The notes: generated from the letters alone by a model not told the origin. 64,000 nt of DNA from Clostridia bacterium (GCA_024653205.1 JANLFO010000012.1:1-64000); one strand, 5' to 3'. Positions 32,251 through 40,800 are shown, counted from the first letter of the stretch. Numbers and translations are program-made.

Positions 32251-34446
32251 TTGTCACGAATGAGCAGTTCGTCGAAATATGCGGTGGCCCTGGTAGCCTT
32301 GTTAATACTATTGCTCGGGTGCTTGGTGCCGCAGGCCGCGCACGCGCAGGCGTCGCTTTCCATTGCTCCTGCTTCAGCGGAAGTGAAACAGGATGAAACA
32401 GTTCAACTGAGAGCCTTTGTAGTCGGTGAGGGTTTGAACGGCCCAGAAGTCACCGAAGCCGCCGAGTGGTCGGTCGGTGACGCCAGCGTGGCCAGCGTGG
32501 TCTACGGCCTGGTCACCGGCCTCAGCCCCGGCCGCACGGTGGTTCGCGCCACCTATGGGGGGCTTACCGGCTCGGCAGAGGTGACGGTGACTGCCGATAG
32601 CGGTGGCCAAAACGAGAATGAGCCCACTACCTGCCGGGTAGGGGTAGCGGTGGTGGGCCGGGACGGAAAATTGCTCTTCGGCCCCGGGTACGTCTGGCTC
32701 TCAGAGGCCGACCGATGGGGCCTCACTCCCCTCGGTGCCCTAGACGCTACCGGCCTCGACTATGATTACCTGGAGTACACGGGCTGGGGCGCCTTCGTAA
32801 CCCAGATAGCCGGCCAGGCCAACGAGAGCTACAGCGGCTGGTGCTACGCCGTTAACGGCTCCTCGCCCGTGGTGGCCGCCGACCAGTATCAACTGAGCAG
32901 CGGTGACCGGGTTGTATGGTACTACAATATAGACTTCACCACGCCGGTGCCCGATTGGAACAAACTGGTGGGATCGGGCTCCACCTCTACCGGCACCTCG
33001 GCGTCGCCAGCCGCGGTCTCGGAAGCCGTGGAGCAGGTCCTGGCCGGTCTTAAGGGCGGTACCACCTTTCCAGGCGAGGCCCTATCCCGCCTGCAGGCAA
33101 TCATGGCAGATCTGAAGACCAACGAGCCAGGTGCCGAGCTCAAGGCCAAACTGGCAGAAACCGTTCAGCTGCTCGCCCAGGCTCTGGCGTCGCCGCCGGC
33201 TGCGGCCTTTTCCGCCCAAACCGAAGCTAACACTCTAACGCTGTACCTGGACGCCGAGGCCTTTAGCACCTACCTGGCTACCCTCTCGGCTGCGGCGGAA
33301 GCAGGAGAAAAACTCCGGGCACTGGGAGTGGCGGAGGCGGAAGTCCTTAGCCTGACCGAACTCACCCTCAGCGTCCCGGCGGGTGCGGACCAGGTTGGGC
33401 GGATAAGCGTGTTCATGCCGCTGCCCGTGGCCCGGGAAATCGGGGGGGCCGGCCTGGCCCTGGTCCTGAGCTGCCCTGACGCCACTGTGGCCATCCCGGC
33501 CGGTGCTCTGGAAGACGTGGTCAAGTCTGCGGTGGAGGGGGAGGGAGTAGAAATATCGCTGGAAGAAAAGGACGCTAGTTCCCTCGCCTTATTCGCCGGC
33601 GCCCGCCCGCTCCTGCCTCGGAGTTTCTACCTTAGCCTGGGCACCATCACTCCTGCCGGCGAGCGGCACCGGCCCGGGGCTTTCGCCGAGCCGCTGGCCA
33701 TCACCCTGCTCCTGCCGGAAGAAGTTGGCCTCGCCAGCCTTGACCCCGCGCGCCTGGCCGGATACTGCCGAAACGAGCGGGGAGGCTGGGCCTTCCTGGG
33801 CGGCAAACTGGATCCGGATGCCCGAACCTTCCGCTGCGCGGTGCCACAGCCCGGCCTCGTTTTGCTGGCCGAGTACCGCCTCCCCTTCCGGGACTTGGGA
33901 CAACACCAGGCAAGAGCAGAGGTGGAAGAGTTGGCCCGGCGGCTGGTAGTGAGGGGTGCGAGCGCCGAACGTTTCGCACCAGAGGCAGCAATCACCCGCG
34001 CCCAGTTCGTGGCTCTCCTGACAAGAGCCTTCAGCCTTCCGGAGGAGACGGCCCCGGCGCCCGTTTTTGCCGACCTGCCCCAGGGCCACTGGGCCCGGGC
34101 GGCGGCAGAGGCCGCCTACCGGGCGGGCCTGGTGCAGGGCGACGGCCGAGGAGGTTTTGCGCCCGAGCGGACCCTCACCCGGGAGGAAATGGCGGTCATG
34201 CTGGCCCGGGTCATAGGCCGCTATGGTCCGGCGGGGGCGGAGGCGCCGGCGACGGACGAGGTGCTGGCAGGATACACGGACGCAGGTATGGTCTCCGCCT
34301 GGGCCAAGGAAGCAGTAGCCCTCGCGGTTGGGAGCGGGCTGCTGAAGGGCCGATCCGCCGCAGAGCTTGCGCCCCAGGGGCAGAGCACCCGGGCGGAGGC
34401 GGCTAAGGCCGTTTACGACCTCCTTCGGGCTCTCGGACGGATCTGA
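32251..34446 (+). CDS. Exported SLH-anchored protein with BIG2 and DUF4430 (transcobalamin beta-like) domains
   Basis: 731 aa, TTG start at 32251, 9 bases after GAGGAGGG. Residues 1-33 are a signal peptide (cleavage near AHA-QA). A bacterial Ig-like BIG2 domain follows (~36-115), then DUF4430 (~128-236; GRDGKLLFGP..WGLTPLGALDATG..SGWCYAVNG..GDRVVWYY), the fold of the C-terminal cobalamin-capping domain of transcobalamin/intrinsic factor. Residues ~240-550 are an unrecognised, partly helical then beta-rich region. From ~555 to the end are three SLH repeats for cell-wall attachment. It is the first gene after the cobalamin riboswitch. Inference: the outermost B12-capture protein of the uptake system. 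Confidence 0.85.
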   Translation: MSRMSSSSKYAVALVALLILLLGCLVPQAAHAQASLSIAPASAEVKQDETVQLRAFVVGEGLNGPEVTEAAEWSVGDASVASVVYGLVTGLSPGRTVVRATYGGLTGSAEVTVTADSGGQNENEPTTCRVGVAVVGRDGKLLFGPGYVWLSEADRWGLTPLGALDATGLDYDYLEYTGWGAFVTQIAGQANESYSGWCYAVNGSSPVVAADQYQLSSGDRVVWYYNIDFTTPVPDWNKLVGSGSTSTGTSASPAAVSEAVEQVLAGLKGGTTFPGEALSRLQAIMADLKTNEPGAELKAKLAETVQLLAQALASPPAAAFSAQTEANTLTLYLDAEAFSTYLATLSAAAEAGEKLRALGVAEAEVLSLTELTLSVPAGADQVGRISVFMPLPVAREIGGAGLALVLSCPDATVAIPAGALEDVVKSAVEGEGVEISLEEKDASSLALFAGARPLLPRSFYLSLGTITPAGERHRPGAFAEPLAITLLLPEEVGLASLDPARLAGYCRNERGGWAFLGGKLDPDARTFRCAVPQPGLVLLAEYRLPFRDLGQHQARAEVEELARRLVVRGASAERFAPEAAITRAQFVALLTRAFSLPEETAPAPVFADLPQGHWARAAAEAAYRAGLVQGDGRGGFAPERTLTREEMAVMLARVIGRYGPAGAEAPATDEVLAGYTDAGMVSAWAKEAVALAVGSGLLKGRSAAELAPQGQSTRAEAAKAVYDLLRALGRI

Positions 34447-34527
34447 TCCTCGATATCGGCGGGAGGGCGGTCCCGGTCGGTTCGTGGCTGTCTGCCCTCC
34501 CGCCTCCATACAGGTGGGGATGGAACC

Positions 34528-35280
34528 ATGAGCCTAATGAGAAGCAGGCGCCGTGTAAAGCTTTGGGCGTCGGTGTTGGGCCTGCTGGCGGCCGGCGCCT
34601 GGCTATGGCTGGCGGTAAGCCCGTCTCTGCCCGCTACCGCCCCCTCGAGCGTACAGGCGGAAAACCCTACGGCGGCACAGCCGGGTGAGCCTGCCCCGGT
34701 TGCCCCAGCCGTCCGGTCCTCGCCGGCCGAGATAGAAGCCGCCCAAACTTCCGAGCCGGCCGGGCCAGGGGAAACGCAAGACCAAGCCGCACCGAGGCCA
34801 GAGCCCGGAACGGCCGCTCCGCAGAGTGATCGAGAGGATCGAGAGAAGGAACCAACCGTTTCTGGCCCCCGTGCCGCCGAGAGCCCTGCAGCCGCCGCTG
34901 TCCAGCGAGCCAAAACGCCGGGATCGAACGAAAGCGTGACCGCGGCCGTGGCGGTGGTGGGCGGGCAGGGCGAGCTGCTGTTCGGGCCCGCCGAGGTGAA
35001 GATCGACCCCGATAACCCTTGGGGCGCCACCGCCCTAGGCGCACTGGAGGCCACCGGCCTGCCCTACCAGATGTCTGCCCGCTTCCCGGAGCTGGTGGAA
35101 ACCATCGCCGGGCAGAGTAACCGTGGAGCTTCAGGCTGGATGTACCAGGTAAACGGAGAGGTACCCATGCTCTCGGCGGCAAGGCACCCGGTGCGGCACG
35201 GGGACCGCATCATATGGTGGTACAGCCGGGACCTGGCACAACCCCCGCCCGCCTGGGAGGCGCTGACGGACGACAACTGA
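34528..35280 (+). CDS. Membrane-anchored DUF4430 protein (transcobalamin beta-domain-like)
   Basis: 250 aa. An N-terminal basic stretch and membrane segment (~11-31) are followed by a ~100-residue Pro/Ala/Glu-rich linker and a DUF4430 domain (~137-243). That domain aligns closely with the one in the preceding protein: GELLFGP, WGATALGALEATG, ASGWMYQVNG, GDRIIWWYSRD. It should sit outside the cytoplasmic membrane on a flexible tether. Under riboswitch control and followed by the toroid protein and an ECF transporter, it is inferred to pass cobalamin from the wall protein to the importer. Confidence 0.85.
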   Translation: MSLMRSRRRVKLWASVLGLLAAGAWLWLAVSPSLPATAPSSVQAENPTAAQPGEPAPVAPAVRSSPAEIEAAQTSEPAGPGETQDQAAPRPEPGTAAPQSDREDREKEPTVSGPRAAESPAAAAVQRAKTPGSNESVTAAVAVVGGQGELLFGPAEVKIDPDNPWGATALGALEATGLPYQMSARFPELVETIAGQSNRGASGWMYQVNGEVPMLSAARHPVRHGDRIIWWYSRDLAQPPPAWEALTDDN

Positions 35281-35293
35281 AGGGGAGGCGTCG

Positions 35294-36658
35294 ATGTTGA
35301 AACGGATACTTGGTGCCTTGTTGCTGCTGGTGCTGCTGACTTATTTGGCGCCTTCCGCCCGGGCCGATTCAGCGGTCAACCGGGCGCTGGCGCAGGCAAG
35401 AGATTATCTGCTGGAAACGGAAAGAAACCGGGGAGCGCTTTCTCCTTGGAGCTACGTGGCGCTGGCCGTCTGCGGCGAGCCCCTGAGCGCGGCCAGGGTA
35501 GGCCGGACGCTGCAATCTCTGGAAGGCCAGGAGACCACCACCCGCGCACTGTTGATCCTCACTCTTCTAGCAGCGGGGCAAAACCCTTCTGACTACCAGG
35601 GCAGAAACCTGGTGGCCGAACTGGCCGCCGCCCAGCTCCCTTCGGGCAAGTTTGCCGACCACCTACTGGAAGGGGGCGAGAGGCTGGTGAACGCGCACCT
35701 CTGGGCGATACTGGCCCTCAAGGCTGCCGGAGAGCCCCTGCCCCGGCCCGAGGCGGCCCGCAGGTGGCTGATCGAGCGCCAGCACCCGGACGGTTCTTTC
35801 CACTGGGACGCCCTCAACTCCGATACGGCGGACGTGGACACCACCGGCATGGCGCTCATGGCCCTGGCTGCCCTGGGAGAAACTCCCGAGAGCCCGGCGG
35901 TTCAAAGGGCGGTAGAGTACCTGAAGACCGCGCAGCTTCCCGACGGCGCCTTTTCCTCCTGGGGAGCGGAGAACGCCGAGTCCTGCAGCGCCGTCATCTT
36001 GGGATTGGTGGCACTAGGCCTGGACCCGCAGGGTGCGGACTTCCGCAAGCCGGAAGGCGACCCGGTCACCGCCCTCCTGCGCTTTCAGCTGCCCGGCGGC
36101 GCCTTTGAGCACGTAAGAGGCGGCGGCGCCAACGAGATGGCCACCCAGCAGGCCCTCCTGGCCCTGTCCGCCATGCGCCAGCCGGAGGCCCTCCGGAGCT
36201 GGCTCCTGGGCACTCCCGTCTCGGCGCCTGTCTCCTCTCCCACTCCTTGCTCACAAGGGTTTCAGGTCCGGTTCCGGTTGGGCCGGAACCACTACACAAT
36301 GATACGGGAAGGAAGAGAAGAGAGTCACCAATTCGAGCCCGGCGCCGCGCCCTTCGTACAGGACGGGCGGACTCTGGTCCCGGTGCGCTTCCTGGCCCTC
36401 GCCCTGGGTGTGCCGGAAGAGGGTATCCGGTTTGAAGCCGCGCCTCGGCAGGTAACCCTGATCAAAGGGCACACCCGCCTGACGCTGGTCATTGGAAGGC
36501 CGCTCCTATTGGTAAACGGACAGCTCCAGGCCCTGGACGTGGCGCCGGTGGTGCGAAACGGCCGCACCTACCTTCCCGCCCGCTACGTGGCCGAAGGCCT
36601 GGGCTGCCGTGTAACCTGGGAGCCCTCGAGGGGCGAAATAGTGATCACCGCCGAGTGA
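35294..36658 (+). CDS. Exported alpha/alpha-toroid protein (transcobalamin alpha-like) with copper-amine-oxidase-N-like domain
   Basis: 454 aa. Signal peptide 1-24 (cleavage after ARA). Residues ~26-305 are prenyltransferase/squalene-cyclase-type repeats: QLPSGKFADH, QHPDGSFHW, QLPDGAFSSW, QLPGGAFEHV, each followed by a helix such as TTGMALMALAAL. This alpha6/alpha6 toroid is the fold of the N-terminal domain of transcobalamin and intrinsic factor. The C-terminal ~125 residues are a Cu-amine-oxidase-N/stalk-like domain (DGRTLVPVRFLALALGV..NGRTYLPARYVAEGLG), common in surface proteins of Firmicutes. Inference: it forms the other half of a cobalamin-binding pair with the DUF4430 proteins. Confidence 0.85.
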   Translation: MLKRILGALLLLVLLTYLAPSARADSAVNRALAQARDYLLETERNRGALSPWSYVALAVCGEPLSAARVGRTLQSLEGQETTTRALLILTLLAAGQNPSDYQGRNLVAELAAAQLPSGKFADHLLEGGERLVNAHLWAILALKAAGEPLPRPEAARRWLIERQHPDGSFHWDALNSDTADVDTTGMALMALAALGETPESPAVQRAVEYLKTAQLPDGAFSSWGAENAESCSAVILGLVALGLDPQGADFRKPEGDPVTALLRFQLPGGAFEHVRGGGANEMATQQALLALSAMRQPEALRSWLLGTPVSAPVSSPTPCSQGFQVRFRLGRNHYTMIREGREESHQFEPGAAPFVQDGRTLVPVRFLALALGVPEEGIRFEAAPRQVTLIKGHTRLTLVIGRPLLLVNGQLQALDVAPVVRNGRTYLPARYVAEGLGCRVTWEPSRGEIVITAE

Positions 36659-36672
36659 GGGAGGCCCCGATC

Positions 36673-37578
36673 TTGTTCGAGCGCCTTTTCTACGAGCCCA
36701 AAGACGTGCTGCTGCAGCGCCTGCACACCGCGACTCTCCTTGCCTACTGCGGGAGCCTGGCGGGTCTGGCCCTGGTTTTCTCCCACCCGCTTTACCTGCT
36801 GGCGGTGCTGGCCGCCGGCGCCCTGGGGGTAACCGCCGCCCAGGCAGTCGCCAAGTGGCGGTTTTACCTCCGCTTAGGGCTGTGGACCGCCGGGCTAATG
36901 CTCTTGATCAATGCCGCGGCCTCGCCGGGCGGTGCGACGGTCATCCTCCGTGCCGGACCGGCGAGGGTCTCGTTGGAAGCCCTGGTCTACGGGGCGATCG
37001 TGGGAATGAGGCTTCTGGGGGTACTCACCGCCTTCTGCGTAGCCAGCACCACCCTGCACCCCGACCGGCTCTTGGGCATCTTTTCGCGCTGGGCCTACCG
37101 TTCCTCGCTGGTGCTGTCCCTTGCCACCCGCTCCCTGCCCAACGTCGCCTGCGAATTGGTGCGTGCACGGGAGGCCCTCCAGGTGCGGGGAGTGAACCTG
37201 GAGGGAGGGAGCCTTCGAAGTCGGCTGGATAAGGCCGGTTGGCTGCTGGACGTGCTGCTGGTTTCCTGCTTGGAAGGCGCGCTAGAAACCGCCGAGGCCC
37301 TCCAGGCCCGGGGGCTGGGGTGCGGCCCCCGCAGTCACTTCCGGCGGGAAGTTCTCCGGCCCCGGGACGCCTCGGTGCTGGCCGGCGTGGGGCTGAGCCT
37401 CACCCTTTCCTCCTACGCCCTGCTCACCGGGGCCGCCGGTTACGCCTGTTACCCGCGACTGGCGCCCCTAGACCACAATGACTTCTGGCTGCCGATGGCG
37501 GTGCTTGCCGGACTCTCCCTGCCGGCCATTCTGAGTTGGGGGTGGCAGTATTGGCCCTATTTGCGATCGAAGATCTGA
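36673..37578 (+). CDS. ECF transporter T component (EcfT/CbiQ family)
   Basis: 301 aa from TTG at 36673, 8 bases after GAGGGAGG; GTG at 36655 is possible but has no ribosome site. Six or so membrane segments and the two coupling motifs of EcfT, AREALQVRGV and ETAEALQARGL (Ala-Arg-Gly type), which bind the ATPase grooves. It couples ATP hydrolysis to the S component. It overlaps the ATPase gene by about 28 bp. Confidence 0.88.
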   Translation: MFERLFYEPKDVLLQRLHTATLLAYCGSLAGLALVFSHPLYLLAVLAAGALGVTAAQAVAKWRFYLRLGLWTAGLMLLINAAASPGGATVILRAGPARVSLEALVYGAIVGMRLLGVLTAFCVASTTLHPDRLLGIFSRWAYRSSLVLSLATRSLPNVACELVRAREALQVRGVNLEGGSLRSRLDKAGWLLDVLLVSCLEGALETAEALQARGLGCGPRSHFRREVLRPRDASVLAGVGLSLTLSSYALLTGAAGYACYPRLAPLDHNDFWLPMAVLAGLSLPAILSWGWQYWPYLRSKI

Positions 37579-39335
37579 GCTACTGGTATCCGCAGACCGA
37601 TCGACCCGCCCTGGCCGGCATCAGTCTGACCATTGAAGAGGGGGAAATGGTGGTGCTGGCCGGGGGATCGGGATCGGGCAAGTCCACCCTGGCGCGCTTG
37701 TTGGCCGGGCTGTCTCCACGGTTTTACGGCGGCCGGCAGCAAGGAAGGGTGCTTTTCCGGGGGAAAGACCTGCGGGCGCTCGATCCCCGTTACCTCGCCG
37801 GGCGGGTAGGCCTGGTGTTTCAGGACCCGGAAAAGCAGCTGGTCATGACCTCGGTGGAAGCTGAAATCGTATTCGGGCCGGAGAACCTGGGGCTGCCCCC
37901 GTCGGAGATCGGGCGGCGGCTGGCCGAGGTAACCGGCTTCCTGGGACTGACCCACCTCAAGGGGGAATTCACCGGCAACCTGTCGGGTGGCCAAAAGCAG
38001 AAGCTGGCCCTGGCGGCGGTGCTGGCCATGCAGCCGGAGGTGCTGATTCTGGACGAGCCCACCTCCCAACTCGACCCGGTGGCGGCGGAGGAGTTCCTGC
38101 ACTTGGTAGAACGCCTCAATCGGGAAATGGGCTGCACGGTGGTGCTGGTGGAGCACCGGCTGGAGCGATGCCTGCACCTGGCCGACCGGCTGGTAGTGCT
38201 GGAGGGTGGGAAGATCGTGGCCTGCGCCCCGCCGGCAGATCTGGCCCGCCGGCAGGATGACCGCCTTCTTCCCTTCCTGCCGCCGGTAACCCGGCTGTTC
38301 GCCGCCCTGGGAGCCGCCCGGATACCGCTTACGGTAAAGGAGGCCCGGCGGGAGTTGCCGGCTCTCCTGTCCCGGCGACCCGAACCCGGTTCCGTTCCGG
38401 ACGATAACCCCTTTCCATCGCCCGGTGCGACCGGTATAGCCGTTCAACGCTACGCCGTCAGCTGCGATTCAGGCGGGGGCGAGGACGCCGCCTCCCCTTC
38501 CTCTTTCCCGGACCGCCAGCCGCCGGGCCTGTCTCCGGTTCTGGCCGAACTCCACGGCGTCTGGTTCGCCTACCCCAACGGCCACGAGGCGCTCAAGGAC
38601 GTGGGTCTGGTGATCCGTGGCGGCGAGCTGACGGCCCTTCTGGGGGAGAACGCCGCCGGCAAGACCACCCTCCTGAAGCTGATCGCCGGGCTGTTGCGAC
38701 CGGCACGAGGAAAGGTGCGGACAACGGGGGAAGGCATTGGTCTGGCCGCCGGCGTGGCCTACCTTTCCCAGGACCCTAACGACTATCTATTTCGGGACAC
38801 GGTAGAGGAAGAGCTCGCCTTTACCCTGTCGGCTCTGGGCCGGACGGACAACGGCGCCGTAGCCGCCACCTTGGACAGGTTGGGCTTGGCCTCCCTGCGC
38901 CACCGTTACCCCCGGGAACTCAGCGCCGGCGAGCGCCAGCGCGTGGCTCTGGCCCTGCTGCTGGTAGCCGGGCCACGGCTCTTGCTGTTGGACGAGCCCA
39001 CGCGGGGAATGGACGCGTGCCTGAAGGAGAGGCTCGGTGCCTGGCTGCGGGAGATAGTGGCGGAAGGAAGGGGGGTGGTACTGGTCACCCACGATACCGA
39101 GTTTGCCGCCCGCTACGCCGATCGGGTGGTAATGATGAGCGACGGTGCGGTGGTGGCCGACGGCCCGGCGGCGGAAGTATTGGCCTCCTCCCTATTCTAC
39201 TGCCCGCAAATAGGGCGGCTTTTCCGTGGGGAGAAGACCGCGGTCTTGACCGTAGAGGAAGCGTTACGGTGGTTTGGGAGAGGAGAGAGGGAATGCATAT
39301 GCGGCACCACCGGCGTCAGCTCCCAAACTACCTAG
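37551..39335 (+). CDS. ECF transporter ATPase, fused A-A' (two nucleotide-binding domains)
   Basis: 594 aa from TTG at 37551 (GGTGG 5 bases upstream); TTG at 37536 is an alternative. Two ABC domains in one chain: NBD1 (~5-245) with GGSGSGKST, QDPEKQLVM, LSGGQKQKLA, ILDEPTSQLD; NBD2 (~340-560) with GENAAGKTT, LSAGERQRVA, LLDEPTRGMD. They are joined by a ~90-residue linker. The fusion replaces the usual separate EcfA and EcfA' proteins. It is cytoplasmic, works with the adjacent T and S components, and is dedicated to this operon. Confidence 0.93.
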   Translation: MALFAIEDLSYWYPQTDRPALAGISLTIEEGEMVVLAGGSGSGKSTLARLLAGLSPRFYGGRQQGRVLFRGKDLRALDPRYLAGRVGLVFQDPEKQLVMTSVEAEIVFGPENLGLPPSEIGRRLAEVTGFLGLTHLKGEFTGNLSGGQKQKLALAAVLAMQPEVLILDEPTSQLDPVAAEEFLHLVERLNREMGCTVVLVEHRLERCLHLADRLVVLEGGKIVACAPPADLARRQDDRLLPFLPPVTRLFAALGAARIPLTVKEARRELPALLSRRPEPGSVPDDNPFPSPGATGIAVQRYAVSCDSGGGEDAASPSSFPDRQPPGLSPVLAELHGVWFAYPNGHEALKDVGLVIRGGELTALLGENAAGKTTLLKLIAGLLRPARGKVRTTGEGIGLAAGVAYLSQDPNDYLFRDTVEEELAFTLSALGRTDNGAVAATLDRLGLASLRHRYPRELSAGERQRVALALLLVAGPRLLLLDEPTRGMDACLKERLGAWLREIVAEGRGVVLVTHDTEFAARYADRVVMMSDGAVVADGPAAEVLASSLFYCPQIGRLFRGEKTAVLTVEEALRWFGRGERECICGTTGVSSQTT

Positions 39336-40003
39336 CGCTTCCGGCCGTAGCCGGCGGCCTGCTCCTCCTGGCTTTTACTTCCATGGACTGGGGCCTGGCG
39401 GGCTTTCTCCTGGCCACGGCGGCACCGGTCCTGGCCGGATGGATCTGGGAGGCCAGGGCGCTTTCCGCGGGGGAACTGAGCCTTGCGGCCACGTTGGGAA
39501 CACTCGCTGCCCTCAGCCGCGTGCCCTTCGCCGCCCTGCCCAGCGTGCAGCCCACGACCTTCCTGGTGATTTGCGCCGGTCTGGTCTTCGGCCCTTCGAC
39601 CGGCTTCATGGTGGGCTCCACCGCAGCCCTGGTCTCCAACTTCTTCCTGGGCCACGGTCCCTGGACGCCCTTTCAGATGCTGGCCTGGGGTTTGGCCGGC
39701 GCCAGCGCCGGCTGGCTGGCGCGTCTGCAACCCAACCCAAGCCGGACGGGGCTCGCCGTCTTCGGCTTGGCATGGGGCTATGTGTTCGGACTGCTGATGA
39801 ATCTCTGGTTTTGGGCCGCCTTCCTACCTGCTACGGGGCTCTCCGGCTTTCTCGCCGCCAGCGCCGCCAGTTTTCCCTTCGATACCGCCCATGCCCTTAG
39901 CAATCTGGGCCTATTCCTGATCGCAGGACCGCGGGTACTCCGCCACCTGTGCCGGTTCCGTAACCGCCTACGGATCAGTTACGGCCCACCGGGGTATCTG
40001 TAA
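39293..40003 (+). CDS. ECF transporter substrate-binding S component, CbrT-like
   Basis: 236 aa from ATG at 39293 (GAGAGAGGGA just upstream); it overlaps the ATPase gene by 43 bp. Six hydrophobic segments. The central motif FGPSTGFMVGSTAALVSNFFLGHGPWTPFQMLAWGLAG (stretch beginning near residue 100) is characteristic of the cobalamin-type S components (CbrT). With the riboswitch upstream, cobalamin or a corrinoid precursor is the likely substrate. It is the last gene of the operon. Confidence 0.85.
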   Translation: MHMRHHRRQLPNYLALPAVAGGLLLLAFTSMDWGLAGFLLATAAPVLAGWIWEARALSAGELSLAATLGTLAALSRVPFAALPSVQPTTFLVICAGLVFGPSTGFMVGSTAALVSNFFLGHGPWTPFQMLAWGLAGASAGWLARLQPNPSRTGLAVFGLAWGYVFGLLMNLWFWAAFLPATGLSGFLAASAASFPFDTAHALSNLGLFLIAGPRVLRHLCRFRNRLRISYGPPGYL

Positions 40004-40110
40004 AACGGTACCGCTTTTGACCCCACGCTTCGCAGCAGAACCACCGGGAAGGCCGTGCAAGACCGGTGCTGGCGCGGGCCGAGGAACTGACCGGGCTGTT
40101 TCGGCGTTTA

Positions 40111-40165
40111 TCTAGAAAAAGCAACCCCGCAAATCCCTGCGGGGCCTTACTTTCCTAGAGCACAT
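40111..40165. repeat. Left imperfect direct repeat (possible attL) with terminator
   Basis: About 55 bp aligning in the same orientation with 43613-43668 next to tRNA-Thr, at roughly three quarters identity: TC-AGAAAAA, CGCAAATCC-TGCGG and TTTCCT-GAGC blocks are shared. Read on the minus strand it is a terminator (CCCCGCA/TGCGGGG stem, 40125-40144, then TTGCTTTTTC). Interpreted as the displaced original 3' flank of the tRNA after integration of an element; two similar terminators by chance is the alternative. Confidence 0.5.
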
Positions 40166-40375
40166 CATGCCATCGCACCCCTCCCCCCGTTTCCGTGCGA
40201 GGGTGGGGGCGGAAAGCGCGATAAAAACCGGCGCCATTGCGTTCTCCTTCTCTGGCGGGTAGGGTTCGTCAGGGACGTAAAAACATTTCGCCCCGCAAAA
40301 GGGACAAGGCCACGGCAGAACGGTCCGGCAGGAGTACGAGACTCCGCCGCATTGTGGGCATCGCTTGGCGCGCAT
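40112..40375 (-). CDS. Small zinc-ribbon protein (C-terminus crosses the repeat)
   Basis: 87 aa. The ATG at 40375 follows GAGAGGA by 9 bases. CPQCGGVSYSC and CPFCGAKC give a two-knuckle zinc ribbon in the first 32 residues; the rest is low in recognisable features. The last ~15 codons run through the terminator hairpin of the left repeat, so the present C-terminus may be an artefact of integration or erosion. It is the third gene of a small minus-strand cluster (40800-40112). Function unknown. Confidence 0.5.
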   Translation of the reverse strand: MRAKRCPQCGGVSYSCRTVLPWPCPFCGAKCFYVPDEPYPPEKENAMAPVFIALSAPTLARKRGEGCDGMMCSRKVRPRRDLRGCFF

Positions 40376-40430
40376 CTATCTGCTTCCTCTCCCGTTTTCC
40401 TCGGGCTTCTCCCCGGCTGGGGCAACATCC

Positions 40431-40658
40431 TCACTCCTGGCGGAACTCTGGGACGCACCCCAGCACCGGAATGCCCAGCCGCTCCAGGTCTTCAGGACCG
40501 CATATCCGCTCTGTGATACCGTCGTCCTGCCGGGCGGTCTCGCCGTCCGGCGGGGCGGGCTTTTGTCCGCCGTAGCCGGGGCGGGGCCGCGGCCCGCCCC
40601 TAGCCGAAAGGAAACCCCCGCCGCCCGGGGATCCTCGCCCGGTAGCCTTCTTGCCCAT
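40431..40658 (-). CDS. Small 75-aa protein of unknown function
   Basis: The ATG at 40658 overlaps the end of the preceding small gene (AATGAAATG), suggesting coupled translation. The N-terminal half is rich in Gly, Pro, Arg and basic residues, probably disordered; the C-terminal ~28 residues (ERICGPEDLERLGIPVLGC..) look like the end of a folded domain. No known family recognised. An alternative reading frame at 40376-40669 (97 aa) covers the same DNA but is less protein-like. Confidence 0.45.
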   Translation of the reverse strand: MGKKATGRGSPGGGGFLSARGGPRPRPGYGGQKPAPPDGETARQDDGITERICGPEDLERLGIPVLGCVPEFRQE

Positions 40659-40659
40659 T

Positions 40660-40800
40660 TCATTCCCACCTGTCCTTCCCTGCGGCCGCCGGCTGCCTTT
40701 CCGTCAAGCTATCGGCCCGGCTCGCGGCCTGAAGTAGGCAGGCCGCCAGAAAACCCAACATGCCGCCGGCAATAAACGCCAAAGCAGCCCAATACACCAT
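40660..40800 (-). CDS. 46-aa single-pass membrane peptide
   Basis: The ATG at 40800 follows AGGAGA by about 5 bases. The product begins MVYWAALAFIAGGMLGFLAA, one membrane segment, followed by a polar tail. Small proteins of this look (DUF3789-like) are common on phages and conjugative elements of Firmicutes. The stop overlaps the next gene region, indicating a coupled pair. Function unknown. Confidence 0.55.
   Translation of the reverse strand: MVYWAALAFIAGGMLGFLAACLLQAASRADSLTERQPAAAGKDRWE

Noticed and set aside
32251-32340. Lipobox (LLGC) in the SLH/DUF4430 protein
   Set aside because: A better signal-peptidase I site follows a few residues later and SLH repeats already give wall anchoring.
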